Positions 9,069 through 17,205 of a stretch of 64,000 nucleotides of DNA are shown here, piece after piece. The first letter of the stretch is position 1, and each line of letters opens with the position of its first letter. Source of the stretch: Flavobacterium sp. 270 (GTDB lineage: Bacteria > Bacteroidota > Bacteroidia > Flavobacteriales > Flavobacteriaceae); assembly GCF_004368785.1 (NCBI RefSeq), contig NZ_SODM01000007.1, positions 62,001 to 126,000 of the forward strand, given 5' to 3'. The translations under genes and the position numbers were made by a program. The notes under the pieces were generated by a model. That model made no database searches and was not told the DNA's origin. It worked only from the letters and a program-made list of their open reading frames with translations.

Positions 9069-9102
9069 AAGGCTTTAGTCAAACATATTTGGCTAAAGCC
9101 TT
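9069..9102. terminator. Long hairpin after the glycosyltransferase gene
   Basis: Arms AAGGCTTTAG (9069-9078) and CTAAAGCCTT (9093-9102) pair, and pairing continues inward to a stem of about 14-15 bp. It lies between convergent genes. There is no strong T-tract on the plus side, so it may be a processing or REP-type hairpin as much as a terminator. Confidence 0.55.
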
Positions 9103-9113
9103 ATTCTTTGCAT

Positions 9114-9141
9114 AAAAAAAACCTCCAGCTAAAGCTGGAGG
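9114..9141 (-). terminator. Terminator of the porin gene
   Basis: CCTCCAGCT (9122-9130) and AGCTGGAGG (9133-9141) form a 9-bp stem. On the minus strand it is followed by a run of eight T residues (9114-9121), just downstream of the porin stop. A degenerate half-copy (CCTCCAGCTTTAGTGGGG) lies at about 9034-9051, so the hairpin is also part of a dispersed repeat. Confidence 0.75.
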
Positions 9142-9219
9142 CAATTTATATTTTTAACTTTCTAAAAAAAGGGTTTTATCCGCGTCTTTGCGATTGCAAT
9201 ACGTATAGTCGTCCATATA

Positions 9220-10515
9220 TTAGAAATTAAACTGTGCTTGCAATCTCAGTACATTTCCTTGTTGTCTGTTGATAGGAAGCGCACTATCTACAAAAGTTCT
9301 GTCGGCAATAACGTATTCTGCTGTAAGTTCGAATGCTTTTATTGGCTGCCATTCTATACCTAATTCGTAATCTCTTACGACATAACTTCTGGCATCTTTT
9401 TCGTATTTCTTTCCTCCATCATAATATTGAAATTTTGCGAAAGGATAAATATGCTGCTTTTTGATGTCCCATTTGTAATTCAATAAAACATAACCTCCGT
9501 TTAGATCTGTTTCGTCAACAGTATTGGTAAGGGTATTATAACGAGGTCCGGTACCAATATTATATTCCGTTTGGATTCCGAATGGTTTTGGATATAAAAC
9601 AAAAGTCGCTCCTACTCTTTGATCCTTTACATATTGCGGATCATTTACTGTAACGCCCGAAGAAATTTCTCCGGTAAAAGCCCATTTTCCTGTATAAGCC
9701 TGAATTCCTGGCTCTATAATCTGATCTCCAATTACAAAAGGATAAGTTACTCTGGCCACAACATTCAAGTCTCTGTTTCCGTCTAGTTTATTGGCAATCT
9801 GACCGTTGTAAACTCCAAAAGCAAAAACTCCAAAATCTCCTGAGCCTTTATATCCATCTTTTACCAACATGGCAAAACGTTCTCTGATTTCGGCTGGAGC
9901 CCAATAAAAAATAAGTCCTAAATCACGTTCGTTTAGTATCGCGCTATTTATTGCATCTGCACGATCCAGCGTTAGGCGCTGCGAACTTGACTGCATGTTT
10001 TCGAACCCGTATGGAATTTTACTTTGACCTACACGAACACGATATTCTTTTTTCTTATCAAAAGAAAGATCAAAATACAAGTCTCTGATCTGAACAAAAT
10101 TTTGAATCCCCGTACTTGGTGAACTAGCAAAATCGGGCTGAAAATAGAAGAAAACATTAGGATGAACTTGTCCTGAAAATACTAAACGGGCACGTCTGAT
10201 AAAAAGTCCATTATTGGCCTGTGCATCTGGAGCTGTAGAAGTTGTTCCCCAGGATTTATCGCATTGTTCGCAGGAAACTTTGTCATTTGTAGACAACAAA
10301 CCATTGTATCTTATCTGAGCATAACCTCTTAATGAGATTCTGTCGTACCAATGTTCTTCGCCGCTTACTCCTGATTTTGTATCTGGAAGTTTTGCTTTGT
10401 TTATAGAATCTAACAGGCGTAAAACTTCTTTTTTTACATCTTCTTTCTGTAGTTCCTGCGCATTTGCTGCACCGCAAATCAGCAATAAAACTGCAATAAT
10501 TTTTCTTTTTATCAT
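9220..10515 (-). CDS. Phosphate-selective porin (OprP/OprO-like)
   Basis: The 431-residue protein has a signal peptide (MIKRKIIAVLLLICGAANAQ). A beta-barrel sequence follows with ISLRGYAQIRYNGL near residue 62, FIRRARLVFSGQVHPNVFFY, then a region ending NVLRLQAQFNF with a terminal Phe. This matches the Bacteroidota branch of the OprP/OprO porin family, outer-membrane channels selective for phosphate or polyphosphate. Its neighbours, a PhoR/PhoB-like pair read in the same direction, support that role. Its promoter region carries an 11-bp-phased TTAACA array (10564-10613). Selectivity residues cannot be judged by eye, so the substrate is inferred from family and context. Confidence 0.85.
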   Translation of the reverse strand: MIKRKIIAVLLLICGAANAQELQKEDVKKEVLRLLDSINKAKLPDTKSGVSGEEHWYDRISLRGYAQIRYNGLLSTNDKVSCEQCDKSWGTTSTAPDAQANNGLFIRRARLVFSGQVHPNVFFYFQPDFASSPSTGIQNFVQIRDLYFDLSFDKKKEYRVRVGQSKIPYGFENMQSSSQRLTLDRADAINSAILNERDLGLIFYWAPAEIRERFAMLVKDGYKGSGDFGVFAFGVYNGQIANKLDGNRDLNVVARVTYPFVIGDQIIEPGIQAYTGKWAFTGEISSGVTVNDPQYVKDQRVGATFVLYPKPFGIQTEYNIGTGPRYNTLTNTVDETDLNGGYVLLNYKWDIKKQHIYPFAKFQYYDGGKKYEKDARSYVVRDYELGIEWQPIKAFELTAEYVIADRTFVDSALPINRQQGNVLRLQAQFNF

Positions 10516-10546
10516 TTTTTTCTCTAATGCACTTAATTACAGGATG

Positions 10547-10613
10547 CAAAGATGTACCACCTATGTTAACAAATTGTTAACCAGATGTTACTATAATAAA
10601 AATTTAATGTTAG
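10547..10613 (-). promoter_or_regulatory. Pho-box-like array and -7 element of the porin gene
   Basis: Read on the minus strand, hexamers start at 10613 (CTAACA), 10591 (GTAACA), 10580 (TTAACA) and 10569 (TTAACA). All are in an 11-nt register, with one degenerate slot at 10602. A CATCTTTG element (10554-10547) provides the -7 TTTG, which starts exactly 30 nt after the start of the 10580 repeat and 19 nt after the 10569 repeat. The porin ATG is at 10515. The spacing matches direct-repeat Pho boxes of PhoB/PhoP regulators. Confidence 0.7.
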
Positions 10614-10627
10614 GGACTAAATCCCAA

Positions 10628-10656
10628 TGTTGATTTATTGTTAAAACCCTTGTTTT
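10628..10656. repeat. Second group of TGTT words near the porin promoter
   Basis: TGTTGA at 10628 and TGTTAA at 10639 are 11 nt apart, and TGTTTT at 10651 is 12 nt further. They lie between the phoR-like stop and the porin Pho-like array but are out of register with it. They may be weak additional binding sites. Confidence 0.35.
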
Positions 10657-10684
10657 ACGGCAACTAGCAAAACACCAATTACAA

Positions 10685-11764
10685 TTACTTAACGTCTGCT
10701 TTTATGGTTTTATGTGCTTTTTCTAATGTAAAAGAGAATTCTGAGCCTATTCCGAACTCACTTTCTACATACACTTTCTCTTTATGTGCTTCAATAATAT
10801 GTTTTACAATCGCTAATCCTAAACCAGAACCGCCTTCAGATCGTGTTCCGCTTTTATCAACTCTGTAAAAACGTTCAAAAAGTCTTGGTATGTTTTGTTT
10901 TTCAACTCCTTCGCCATTATCACTAATACGAATTAAGACTTTTTTCTTGGTTAAGTTTACAACTCCAACTTCGGTTAAACCATCTTCTTTTCCGTACTTA
11001 ATTGAGTTTACGATTAGGTTTTCTAAAACTTGTTGTATTCTGTCCTGATCACCACGAATGATTACCGATTGTATATTTTTGCTTTCAAAAGACAATTTGA
11101 TTCTCTTTTTATCAGCTTTCATTTCCAATAAATCAAAAACATTCTGAATCAATTCTACGATATCAAAATCTGTCATATTCAAATCTAAATCTCCAGATTC
11201 GAGTTTAGTAATCATATCAAGATCTTCAACAATATAAATAAGACGTTCTACTCCTTTTTCTGCACGCTTTAAATATTTTTTTCGAATGTGTTTGTCATCC
11301 ATCGCGCCGTCAAGCAAAGTCGAAACATAGCCTTGAACGGTAAATAATGGTGTTTTTAATTCGTGTGAAACGTTTCCTAGAAATTCTCTTCGGTATTGTT
11401 CACGAATTTCAAGCATCTCGATTTCCAGTTTTTTATCGGTTGCAAACTTTTTCACTTCGCGCGAAAGTGTTTCCATATCGGTTGTTATCGGCTGATTGAT
11501 AAGTGTCGTCGATTCTAATAACGAAACCTCATCGTAGATTTTCTTTACTCTTCTATAGATAAAACGTTCTACGCGATATTGCAAAACCAGGAAAGCAAAT
11601 ATATAAATGCTGATAATAAAAATTATTCCAAACGCAATTTGGTGCTGCAGCTGTCCTTTATAAAATAAAGACATTAAAATCAGTACAAATCCTGTTGCAA
11701 AAAGACTGATATATAATGCCGATTTTACAGCAAACTTGTATGTTTTTTTAAAATTAATTTTCAT
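10685..11764 (-). CDS. PhoR-like sensor histidine kinase
   Basis: The 359-residue protein has two membrane helices at about residues 14-33 and 43-62 with almost no periplasmic domain between them. A HisKA domain follows with the phosphoacceptor His134 in NVSHELKTPLF. An HATPase domain has the N box (NLIVNSIKYG), G1 (DNGEGV), an FERFYRVD stretch and G2 (GSGLGLAIVKHI). The H-box wording and the position after an OmpR-type regulator mark it as PhoR-type. The lack of a sensory loop suggests signal input from a partner such as a phosphate transporter complex, as in Pho systems. It is separated from the regulator gene by a 215-bp spacer with nested inverted repeats. Confidence 0.85.
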   Translation of the reverse strand: MKINFKKTYKFAVKSALYISLFATGFVLILMSLFYKGQLQHQIAFGIIFIISIYIFAFLVLQYRVERFIYRRVKKIYDEVSLLESTTLINQPITTDMETLSREVKKFATDKKLEIEMLEIREQYRREFLGNVSHELKTPLFTVQGYVSTLLDGAMDDKHIRKKYLKRAEKGVERLIYIVEDLDMITKLESGDLDLNMTDFDIVELIQNVFDLLEMKADKKRIKLSFESKNIQSVIIRGDQDRIQQVLENLIVNSIKYGKEDGLTEVGVVNLTKKKVLIRISDNGEGVEKQNIPRLFERFYRVDKSGTRSEGGSGLGLAIVKHIIEAHKEKVYVESEFGIGSEFSFTLEKAHKTIKADVK

Positions 11765-11796
11765 TGAATGATTAAATAATAAAGCATTAAGAACTT

Positions 11797-11965
11797 ATTT
11801 TCACCATATAAGTGATATAAGTTCATTCAATAATGTCTTTTTTGGTACTTAGTAATAATTTTGAAAAGCTCATCCTTGTCAAATATTAACTTGACAAAAA
11901 TGAGCCTCAAATATAATAAAGTGAAATATAAATTACATGAACTTATATCACTTATATGGTTGAAA
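11797..11965. repeat. Nested inverted repeats between phoB- and phoR-like genes
   Basis: The outer arms at 11803-11826 and 11937-11960 are perfect 24-nt reverse complements (core ATATAAGTGATATAAGTT). Inside, 11861-11882 and 11891-11910 form a second, shorter hairpin (GCTCAT..TTGTCAA / TTGACAA..ATGAGC) with an 8-nt loop. Nothing in the 215 bp encodes a protein. It may be a MITE-like element or an mRNA structure that sets the ratio of the two regulators. Confidence 0.8.
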
Positions 11966-11979
11966 TTTATACTAAATGT

Positions 11980-12663
11980 TTAAACTTCAAATTTATAACC
12001 AACACCTTTTATAGTTTTAAAAAGGTCTTCTCCAATTTTTTCACGTAGTTTTCTGATGTGAACGTCTATTGTTCTTCCGCCTACTACTACTTCATTGCCC
12101 CAAACTTTATCAAGAATTTCATCTCTTTTAAAAACTTTACCTGGTTTTGAAGCCAATAGGTAAAACAATTCAAATTCTTTTCTAGGTAAAGCAATTTCTA
12201 CATTGCCTTTTATGATCTTATATTCTTCGCGGTTAATCTCGATACCGCCAACATTTAAAGTATCACTTACTACTTCTTGTTCTTTTAACCTTCTTAACAA
12301 AGCCTTTACTTTGCTTACTAACAATTTTGGTTTAATTGGCTTGGTAATATAGTCATCTGCACCTGCATCAAAACCAGCAACTTGTGAGTAATCTTCGCTT
12401 CTTGCTGTAAGAAATGTTATGATAACATTATTTAATTCGGGAATTTTTCTGATATGTTCACAAGCTTCCATACCATCCATTTCAGCCATCATCACATCCA
12501 TTATAATCAAATCTGGTAATTCTTTTTGGGCCTTTGCTATTGCATCTTTTCCGTTAGAAGCCGTTACAATTTGGTAGCCCTCTTGAGCAAGGTTATAGCC
12601 CACGATTTCCAAAATATCTGGTTCATCGTCAACTAATAAAATCTTAGTTTGTGTTTTTTTCAT
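11980..12663 (-). CDS. PhoB-like OmpR-family response regulator
   Basis: From the ATG at 12663 the protein is 227 residues (MKKTQTKILLVDDEPDILEI). The receiver domain has the acidic pair D12/D13, phosphoacceptor D56 (IIMDVMM), a conserved Thr (FLTARSED) and Lys (YITKPIKP). The C-terminal winged helix (RKEFELFYLLASKPGKVFKR, then VVGGRTIDVHIRKLREKIGE and TIKGVGYKF) is of OmpR/PhoB type and would bind direct repeats. A TTG three codons upstream extends the frame but is less likely. With the PhoR-like kinase downstream and Pho-like arrays at three nearby promoters, it is the probable local activator. Confidence 0.9.
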   Translation of the reverse strand: MKKTQTKILLVDDEPDILEIVGYNLAQEGYQIVTASNGKDAIAKAQKELPDLIIMDVMMAEMDGMEACEHIRKIPELNNVIITFLTARSEDYSQVAGFDAGADDYITKPIKPKLLVSKVKALLRRLKEQEVVSDTLNVGGIEINREEYKIIKGNVEIALPRKEFELFYLLASKPGKVFKRDEILDKVWGNEVVVGGRTIDVHIRKLREKIGEDLFKTIKGVGYKFEV

Positions 12664-12789
12664 AAATAGCAAAAATTGAGATTCTTACACCAAATTTTCT
12701 TTGTTAAATATCTGATGTTTTTTATTTCACAGGGTAAATATAGTAATAAAGAAACCGGTAAATAATGCTGTTAACCGTAATTTAATCTC

Positions 12790-12867
12790 ATAACAATTTG
12801 ATAATCTTGGGGACACAAAAACATAACAAGTGCGTAACATGAACTTTACGGTGTGGTTATTTCTTTG
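12790..12867 (+). promoter_or_regulatory. Pho-box-like array and -7 element of the TBDR gene
   Basis: Hexamers start every 11 nt: 12790 ATAACA, 12801 ATAATC, 12812 GACACA, 12823 ATAACA, 12834 GTAACA, 12845 TTTACG. The -7 TTTG begins at 12864 (TTTCTTTG, 12860-12867), exactly 30 nt after the 12834 repeat and 19 nt after the 12845 slot. The TBDR ATG is at 12897. The phasing equals that at the porin and lipoprotein promoters. Confidence 0.7.
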
Positions 12868-12896
12868 CACAAAAATAAATTAAACACAACACTGAA

Positions 12897-15710
12897 ATGA
12901 AATTCAATTTAAGATTTCTATTTATTGCATTATTTATCTGTACGATTTCGATCGCACAAAACAAAGGTACAATTTCTGGCGTTCTTACCGACAAGGAAAC
13001 AAACAACGAAGTTTTACCATTTGCTAATGTTTTAATTAAAGGTACAAATATTAGCGCAAATACCGACATCGACGGAAAATATTCGTTGAACGTTAACCCA
13101 GGAAACTATGTTATTATATTTAGTTTTGTTGGGTATGAATCTGTAGAGAAACCTGTAACTGTAAAAGCAGGCGAAACACTAACAGTAAACCAAGTTCTTT
13201 CTTCAGGAGGTTATACACTAAAAGATGTTGTAGTTAAATCTACTGCAAACAAAGAAAAAGAAACTGCTTTATTACTAGAACAAAAAAATGCTGTTGTTAT
13301 CAAACAAAGTATTGGTGCACAGGAAATGTCTAGAAAAGGAGTAAGTGATGTTGAAGAAGGTTTAACAAAAATTACTGGAATTTCTAAAGTAGGTTCTAGA
13401 GGATTATTTGTTCGTGGTCTTGAAGATCGTTACAATAATTTATTGATCAATGAACTTGCTGCTCCTTCTAACAATCCTTTCTCTAAAATTGTTCCTTTGG
13501 ATTTATTCCCTACGAACATTGTTGGAGTAATTGATGTTTACAAAACATTCAACCCAAATATTTATGGTGATTTTGCTGGTGGAACTTTTAATATTCAAAC
13601 TTCAAAAGCATCTAAAAGCGTTACCAAAATTAATCTTGGTTTTGGATATACAACTGGAAACAGTTTAAAAGATTTTTTACTTTCAAGCGATGCTGATACT
13701 GCAGCAGGTTTCTTTGGATTTAACGGAAAAGACAGAGAATTACCAAGCTTCTTAGGTCCAAATGCATCAAAAGCTTCTTTTACAAACGATCAGGCGTTAA
13801 GTTCTGTTGGTGGTGATAAAGGTTTTAGTGTAAGCAAAAGCAAAAGCCCTTTGAACTCAAGCTTAAATTTACTTCATTCTGAAAAATTTGATTTAAGCAA
13901 CGATCGTTCTTTCTCTTATTTATTATCTATCAATTATGATAATAACTATGCAATTAGAGAAGGTGTAGACAGAACTTTAGATTTACAAACAACGGGATCA
14001 AGATACGTTAATAATTTTGTGATAACAGATTACCGTTTCAAAACAACTACATCAGCATTGTTAGGGTTAAACTATACTGCAAACAGATTCAAATTAGCTT
14101 TTAATACGTTGTATATTAAAACTACTATGAACGAAATAAAAGATCAATTTGGTCAGGCTGGTGGTACTGCTATACAAAACACTTTTATTCGTACTAATGA
14201 ATTAGACAAAAGTGATTATTTGAATCTTCAATTATTAGGGGAATACAATTTGACTGAAGATAAAAACCAAACTTTAAAAGCTGGTGTTTCTTACGCAAAT
14301 ACAAAATACGGACAACCAGACAGAAAGTTCTTTAGCGGACAAAAAACTGGCGATGAGATTAACACTACTTATGGAGCAAATAACTTCTTACGCCAATATT
14401 TAGCTGTTGACGGAAATTCATTTGTATCAGCAATGGCTGAGTACAATCTTAAATTTGGAAAAGACGGAAAACAAAACAAATTAACTGTTGGTTACAATGG
14501 TAATAGTTCAATGATGGAGTCTTCTTACCGATTTGTTTCAAGCCGAGGTAATGCATTTACATCAAACATAAACAACATTAACGATCACATTATAGCCGAT
14601 CTTCAAGCTAACAATGGTACTTCTTTTGAAGAAAATTCTAACTCTACTTGGCAGGTAAAACTTGCTGAAACTGCAAATGCTGGTTATACCAATTTACTTT
14701 TAAAATTTGGAGAAAAATACGAACTTAACGCAGGAGTAAGATTAGAAAGCACAACTAAAGAAACTAAATATAGAGGATTAGGAAGTTTTGATTCTGCATT
14801 TAACATAAGCAAATATGACAATTTCTATATTCTACCTTCATTGAATTTGAAATATCTTATGAATGAAAATTCAAACTTGCGTTTTGCTGCAAGTAAAACG
14901 TATACAAAACCAGTTATCATGGAATCTTTCCCGATCACGTACCAAAATGCTGATGGAACTTCTGTACAAGGAAATCCATTATTAAAAAACAGTGATAACT
15001 ACAATGTTGATTTAAAATACGAATTATTCCCAACTGCAAAAGAAATGTTTGCCGTAGGTGCATTTGCAAAATATCTTGACAATCCGATCGAAAGAACTTT
15101 TGTTTCTAACGCTACTACAGGAACTGTTACAACATTCTTGAATTCTGACAATGCAACTTTATACGGAGTTGAAGCTGAATTCCTTTTTGGATTAAACAGA
15201 ATTAGCGAAGATCTTTCTGCTTTCTCATTTGGATTGAACGGAACATTAATGCAAACTAAAGTAAATGTTAGCCCTACTTACAATTCAATAGATGAAAATG
15301 GAATTATCACAACCAACAATTCAATTGAAACACATAAAGGTTCAAGAGATTTACAAGGTGCATCTAACTGGTTGGTAAACTCAGATTTGAAGTATGAATT
15401 CAACTTAGGAAAAGACTGGACAAATACGATGTCTCTTGTTTATGGCGTGTTCGGAAAAAGAATTTACGCAGTAGGAACAAACGGTCAGGATCATACTTAC
15501 GAATTACCGGTTTCTCAATTAGATCTTGTTTGGTCAAGCAAAATTTCAGAACATTTTGATGTGAAATTTACTGCTGACAACTTATTGAATCCAGAAAGAA
15601 AATTAGAATTTGGAAATGAAGGAACTATAAAAGTAGCAGAACAATCTTTAATAGCAAACAGCTATAAAAAAGGTGTTGGTTTCTCTCTTAAACTAGGTTA
15701 TACTTTTTAA
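12897..15710 (+). CDS. TonB-dependent receptor with carboxypeptidase-like N-terminal domain
   Basis: The 937-residue protein has a signal peptide (MKFNLRFLFIALFICTISIAQ). A CarboxypepD_reg-like domain at about residues 25-105 (ISGVLTDKETNNEVLPFANV, then DIDGKYSLNVNPGNYVI) precedes a plug domain (ITGISKVGSRGLFVRGLEDR, then GDFAGGTFNIQT). A 22-strand-type barrel follows, ending in VGFSLKLGYTF. It would import a ligand through the outer membrane using TonB energy. It is transcribed away from phoB and carries an 11-bp-phased Pho-like array, so the ligand may be phosphate or a phosphorus compound. That part is inference. A terminator (15732-15760) separates it from the lipoprotein gene. Confidence 0.9.
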   Translation: MKFNLRFLFIALFICTISIAQNKGTISGVLTDKETNNEVLPFANVLIKGTNISANTDIDGKYSLNVNPGNYVIIFSFVGYESVEKPVTVKAGETLTVNQVLSSGGYTLKDVVVKSTANKEKETALLLEQKNAVVIKQSIGAQEMSRKGVSDVEEGLTKITGISKVGSRGLFVRGLEDRYNNLLINELAAPSNNPFSKIVPLDLFPTNIVGVIDVYKTFNPNIYGDFAGGTFNIQTSKASKSVTKINLGFGYTTGNSLKDFLLSSDADTAAGFFGFNGKDRELPSFLGPNASKASFTNDQALSSVGGDKGFSVSKSKSPLNSSLNLLHSEKFDLSNDRSFSYLLSINYDNNYAIREGVDRTLDLQTTGSRYVNNFVITDYRFKTTTSALLGLNYTANRFKLAFNTLYIKTTMNEIKDQFGQAGGTAIQNTFIRTNELDKSDYLNLQLLGEYNLTEDKNQTLKAGVSYANTKYGQPDRKFFSGQKTGDEINTTYGANNFLRQYLAVDGNSFVSAMAEYNLKFGKDGKQNKLTVGYNGNSSMMESSYRFVSSRGNAFTSNINNINDHIIADLQANNGTSFEENSNSTWQVKLAETANAGYTNLLLKFGEKYELNAGVRLESTTKETKYRGLGSFDSAFNISKYDNFYILPSLNLKYLMNENSNLRFAASKTYTKPVIMESFPITYQNADGTSVQGNPLLKNSDNYNVDLKYELFPTAKEMFAVGAFAKYLDNPIERTFVSNATTGTVTTFLNSDNATLYGVEAEFLFGLNRISEDLSAFSFGLNGTLMQTKVNVSPTYNSIDENGIITTNNSIETHKGSRDLQGASNWLVNSDLKYEFNLGKDWTNTMSLVYGVFGKRIYAVGTNGQDHTYELPVSQLDLVWSSKISEHFDVKFTADNLLNPERKLEFGNEGTIKVAEQSLIANSYKKGVGFSLKLGYTF

Positions 15711-15731
15711 TACCAACTACATACAAAAAAC

Positions 15732-15760
15732 AAAGCTTCAGTATATCTGGAGCTTTTTTT
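15732..15760 (+). terminator. Terminator after the TBDR gene
   Basis: AAGCTTCAG and CTGGAGCTT pair across a short TATAT loop and are followed by seven T residues. Confidence 0.8.
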
Positions 15761-15785
15761 ATTTGGTAACATATCAGAAAAATCC

Positions 15786-15874
15786 TTAACATTCTCTTCA
15801 CATTTTAATCAATTTTTGATAACCGTAAAGTAATATTGAGCTAACACCTTAAAAGGATTTTGATTCTAATTTTG
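15786..15874 (+). promoter_or_regulatory. Pho-box-like array and -7 element of the lipoprotein gene
   Basis: Hexamers start at 15786 TTAACA, 15797 TTCACA, 15808 ATCAAT, 15819 ATAACC, 15830 GTAATA and 15841 CTAACA, a perfect 11-nt register over six positions. The -7 element TAATTTTG (15867-15874) is a full match to TAnnTTTG, and its TTTG starts at 15871, exactly 30 nt after the 15841 repeat. The gene starts at 15909. Confidence 0.72.
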
Positions 15875-15908
15875 ACAAAAATAAAAACGAATAATACAAC
15901 ACACAATT

Positions 15909-17096
15909 ATGAAAACTAAAATTTTTGCTTTAGCACTTGCTACAGGTTTATTTTTTAATTCTTGCTCAAGTAGTGACGATCCAACTCCTGTTACTCCACC
16001 TGCAACAGGCGAAATCTCAGGTACTATCACTGCAAACAAAACTTATGCTTACGGTAACTACACATTAAAAGGTATTGTAAAAATCAACTCTGGAGTAACT
16101 GTAACTTTTGACGCAGGATCAACAATTACTGTTGATAAAGCTACTGGAGACAACGCATTAGTTGTTTTAAAAGGTGGAAAATTAATCACTCTTGGTACTG
16201 CTGACAAACCAGTAGTATTTACTGAAAAATCTAAACTTCCAGGTTCTTGGGGAGGAATCATCCTTTACGGTGATGCTCCTGCAAAAGTTGCTGGTGGAGG
16301 AACAACTGGTACATCTGAAGATGGTAATAAAATTTCTTACGGTGGTACTAATGCAACTGACAATAGTGGTTCATTAGTTTACACAAGAGTAGAATATGCT
16401 GGATCTAAATTAGCTGACGGAGAAAAAGAAAACAATGGTTTTACTTTCTATTCAGTAGGTTCTGGAACAGTTTTAGATCACTTAGTATCTTACAAAGGTG
16501 CTGATGACGGATTCGAATTTTTCGGAGGAACTGTAAGTATGACAAATGCTATTTCTTTCGGAAATACTGATGATTCTTTTGACTGGCAAGATGGATGGCA
16601 AGGTCAAGCAAACAGTAACTGGTATGCTTACCAAACTGGAAAAGGTAACTACGGAATGGAAATCGAAGCTTCTTTAAATGATAATGCTTTTGGACCAAAA
16701 GTTTCTAACATTACTTTAAAAAGAGAAGCTGGAAACGTTCCTGAAGCTAATGACAACCAAGTTGATGCTTTCCAATTCAAAAGAGAAGGTAACGGAGAAT
16801 ACAGCAACATCATCATCGATGGTTACGGTAACTTCACATTTGGAGCAAATACTTACAAAGGAAGCGCTGTTAGTATCTTAGATGATGCAACAAACCAACA
16901 CCAAGTAAAAACATCTAAAATCAAACTTTTAAATGTTAAAATCACTAACACTACAAACGTTCTTCCAATTGGAGCAACTGACGCTATCGTTGTTGCTTTC
17001 CCTACAGGAACTTTCGTTCAGAGTGCAGCTGCTACAGGAGCTTCATTAACTGCTGGTAACTGGGCAACTGTTGACGGAGTTAGCTTGATCAAATAA
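15909..17096 (+). CDS. Probably surface-exposed beta-helix lipoprotein
   Basis: The 395-residue protein has a lipoprotein signal (KIFALALATGLFFNSC). Its lipid Cys is followed by SSSDDP, whose acidic pair resembles the lipoprotein export signal that sends Bacteroidota lipoproteins to the cell surface. The body is rich in Gly, Asn and Thr with repeated beta-helix-like turns (VVLKGGKLITLGTADKPVVF, then GSWGGIILYGDAP and VEYAGSKLADGEKENNGFTF). Database entries for such proteins are often labelled multidrug transporter, which the sequence does not support. With a TBDR upstream and a Pho-like array of its own, it may act as the TBDR's surface partner for ligand capture. No catalytic residues are recognised. 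Confidence 0.75.
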   Translation: MKTKIFALALATGLFFNSCSSSDDPTPVTPPATGEISGTITANKTYAYGNYTLKGIVKINSGVTVTFDAGSTITVDKATGDNALVVLKGGKLITLGTADKPVVFTEKSKLPGSWGGIILYGDAPAKVAGGGTTGTSEDGNKISYGGTNATDNSGSLVYTRVEYAGSKLADGEKENNGFTFYSVGSGTVLDHLVSYKGADDGFEFFGGTVSMTNAISFGNTDDSFDWQDGWQGQANSNWYAYQTGKGNYGMEIEASLNDNAFGPKVSNITLKREAGNVPEANDNQVDAFQFKREGNGEYSNIIIDGYGNFTFGANTYKGSAVSILDDATNQHQVKTSKIKLLNVKITNTTNVLPIGATDAIVVAFPTGTFVQSAAATGASLTAGNWATVDGVSLIK

Positions 17097-17120
17097 GAAT
17101 ACTTCACATAAGAATTGTTA

Positions 17121-17153
17121 AAAACATCCTAAAATTTTAGGATGTTTTTTTTT
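17121..17153 (+). terminator. Terminator after the lipoprotein gene
   Basis: The perfect palindrome AACATCCTAAAATTTTAG followed by GATGTT gives a stem of about 12 bp ending in a run of nine or more T residues. Confidence 0.9.
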
Positions 17154-17205
17154 GGCGTACTTTTTGTAATTTTTTTTGTATATTTACCATAACTAAAATA
17201 TTGCG

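Noticed and set aside
8898..9230. 110-residue plus-strand ORF after the glycosyltransferase gene
   Set aside because: It begins inside the glycosyltransferase gene and crosses two hairpins and repeat words; its composition is not protein-like.
10283..10549. 88-residue minus-strand ORF over the porin gene start
   Set aside because: It is an alternative frame of the porin gene crossing its promoter; it has no protein-like features.
12664..12789. Pho-like array for the phoB gene itself
   Set aside because: TGTTAA at 12702 and TGATGT at 12713 are 11 nt apart, but no repeat lies 30 nt before the only CAAA (12691-12694), so the shared register is absent.
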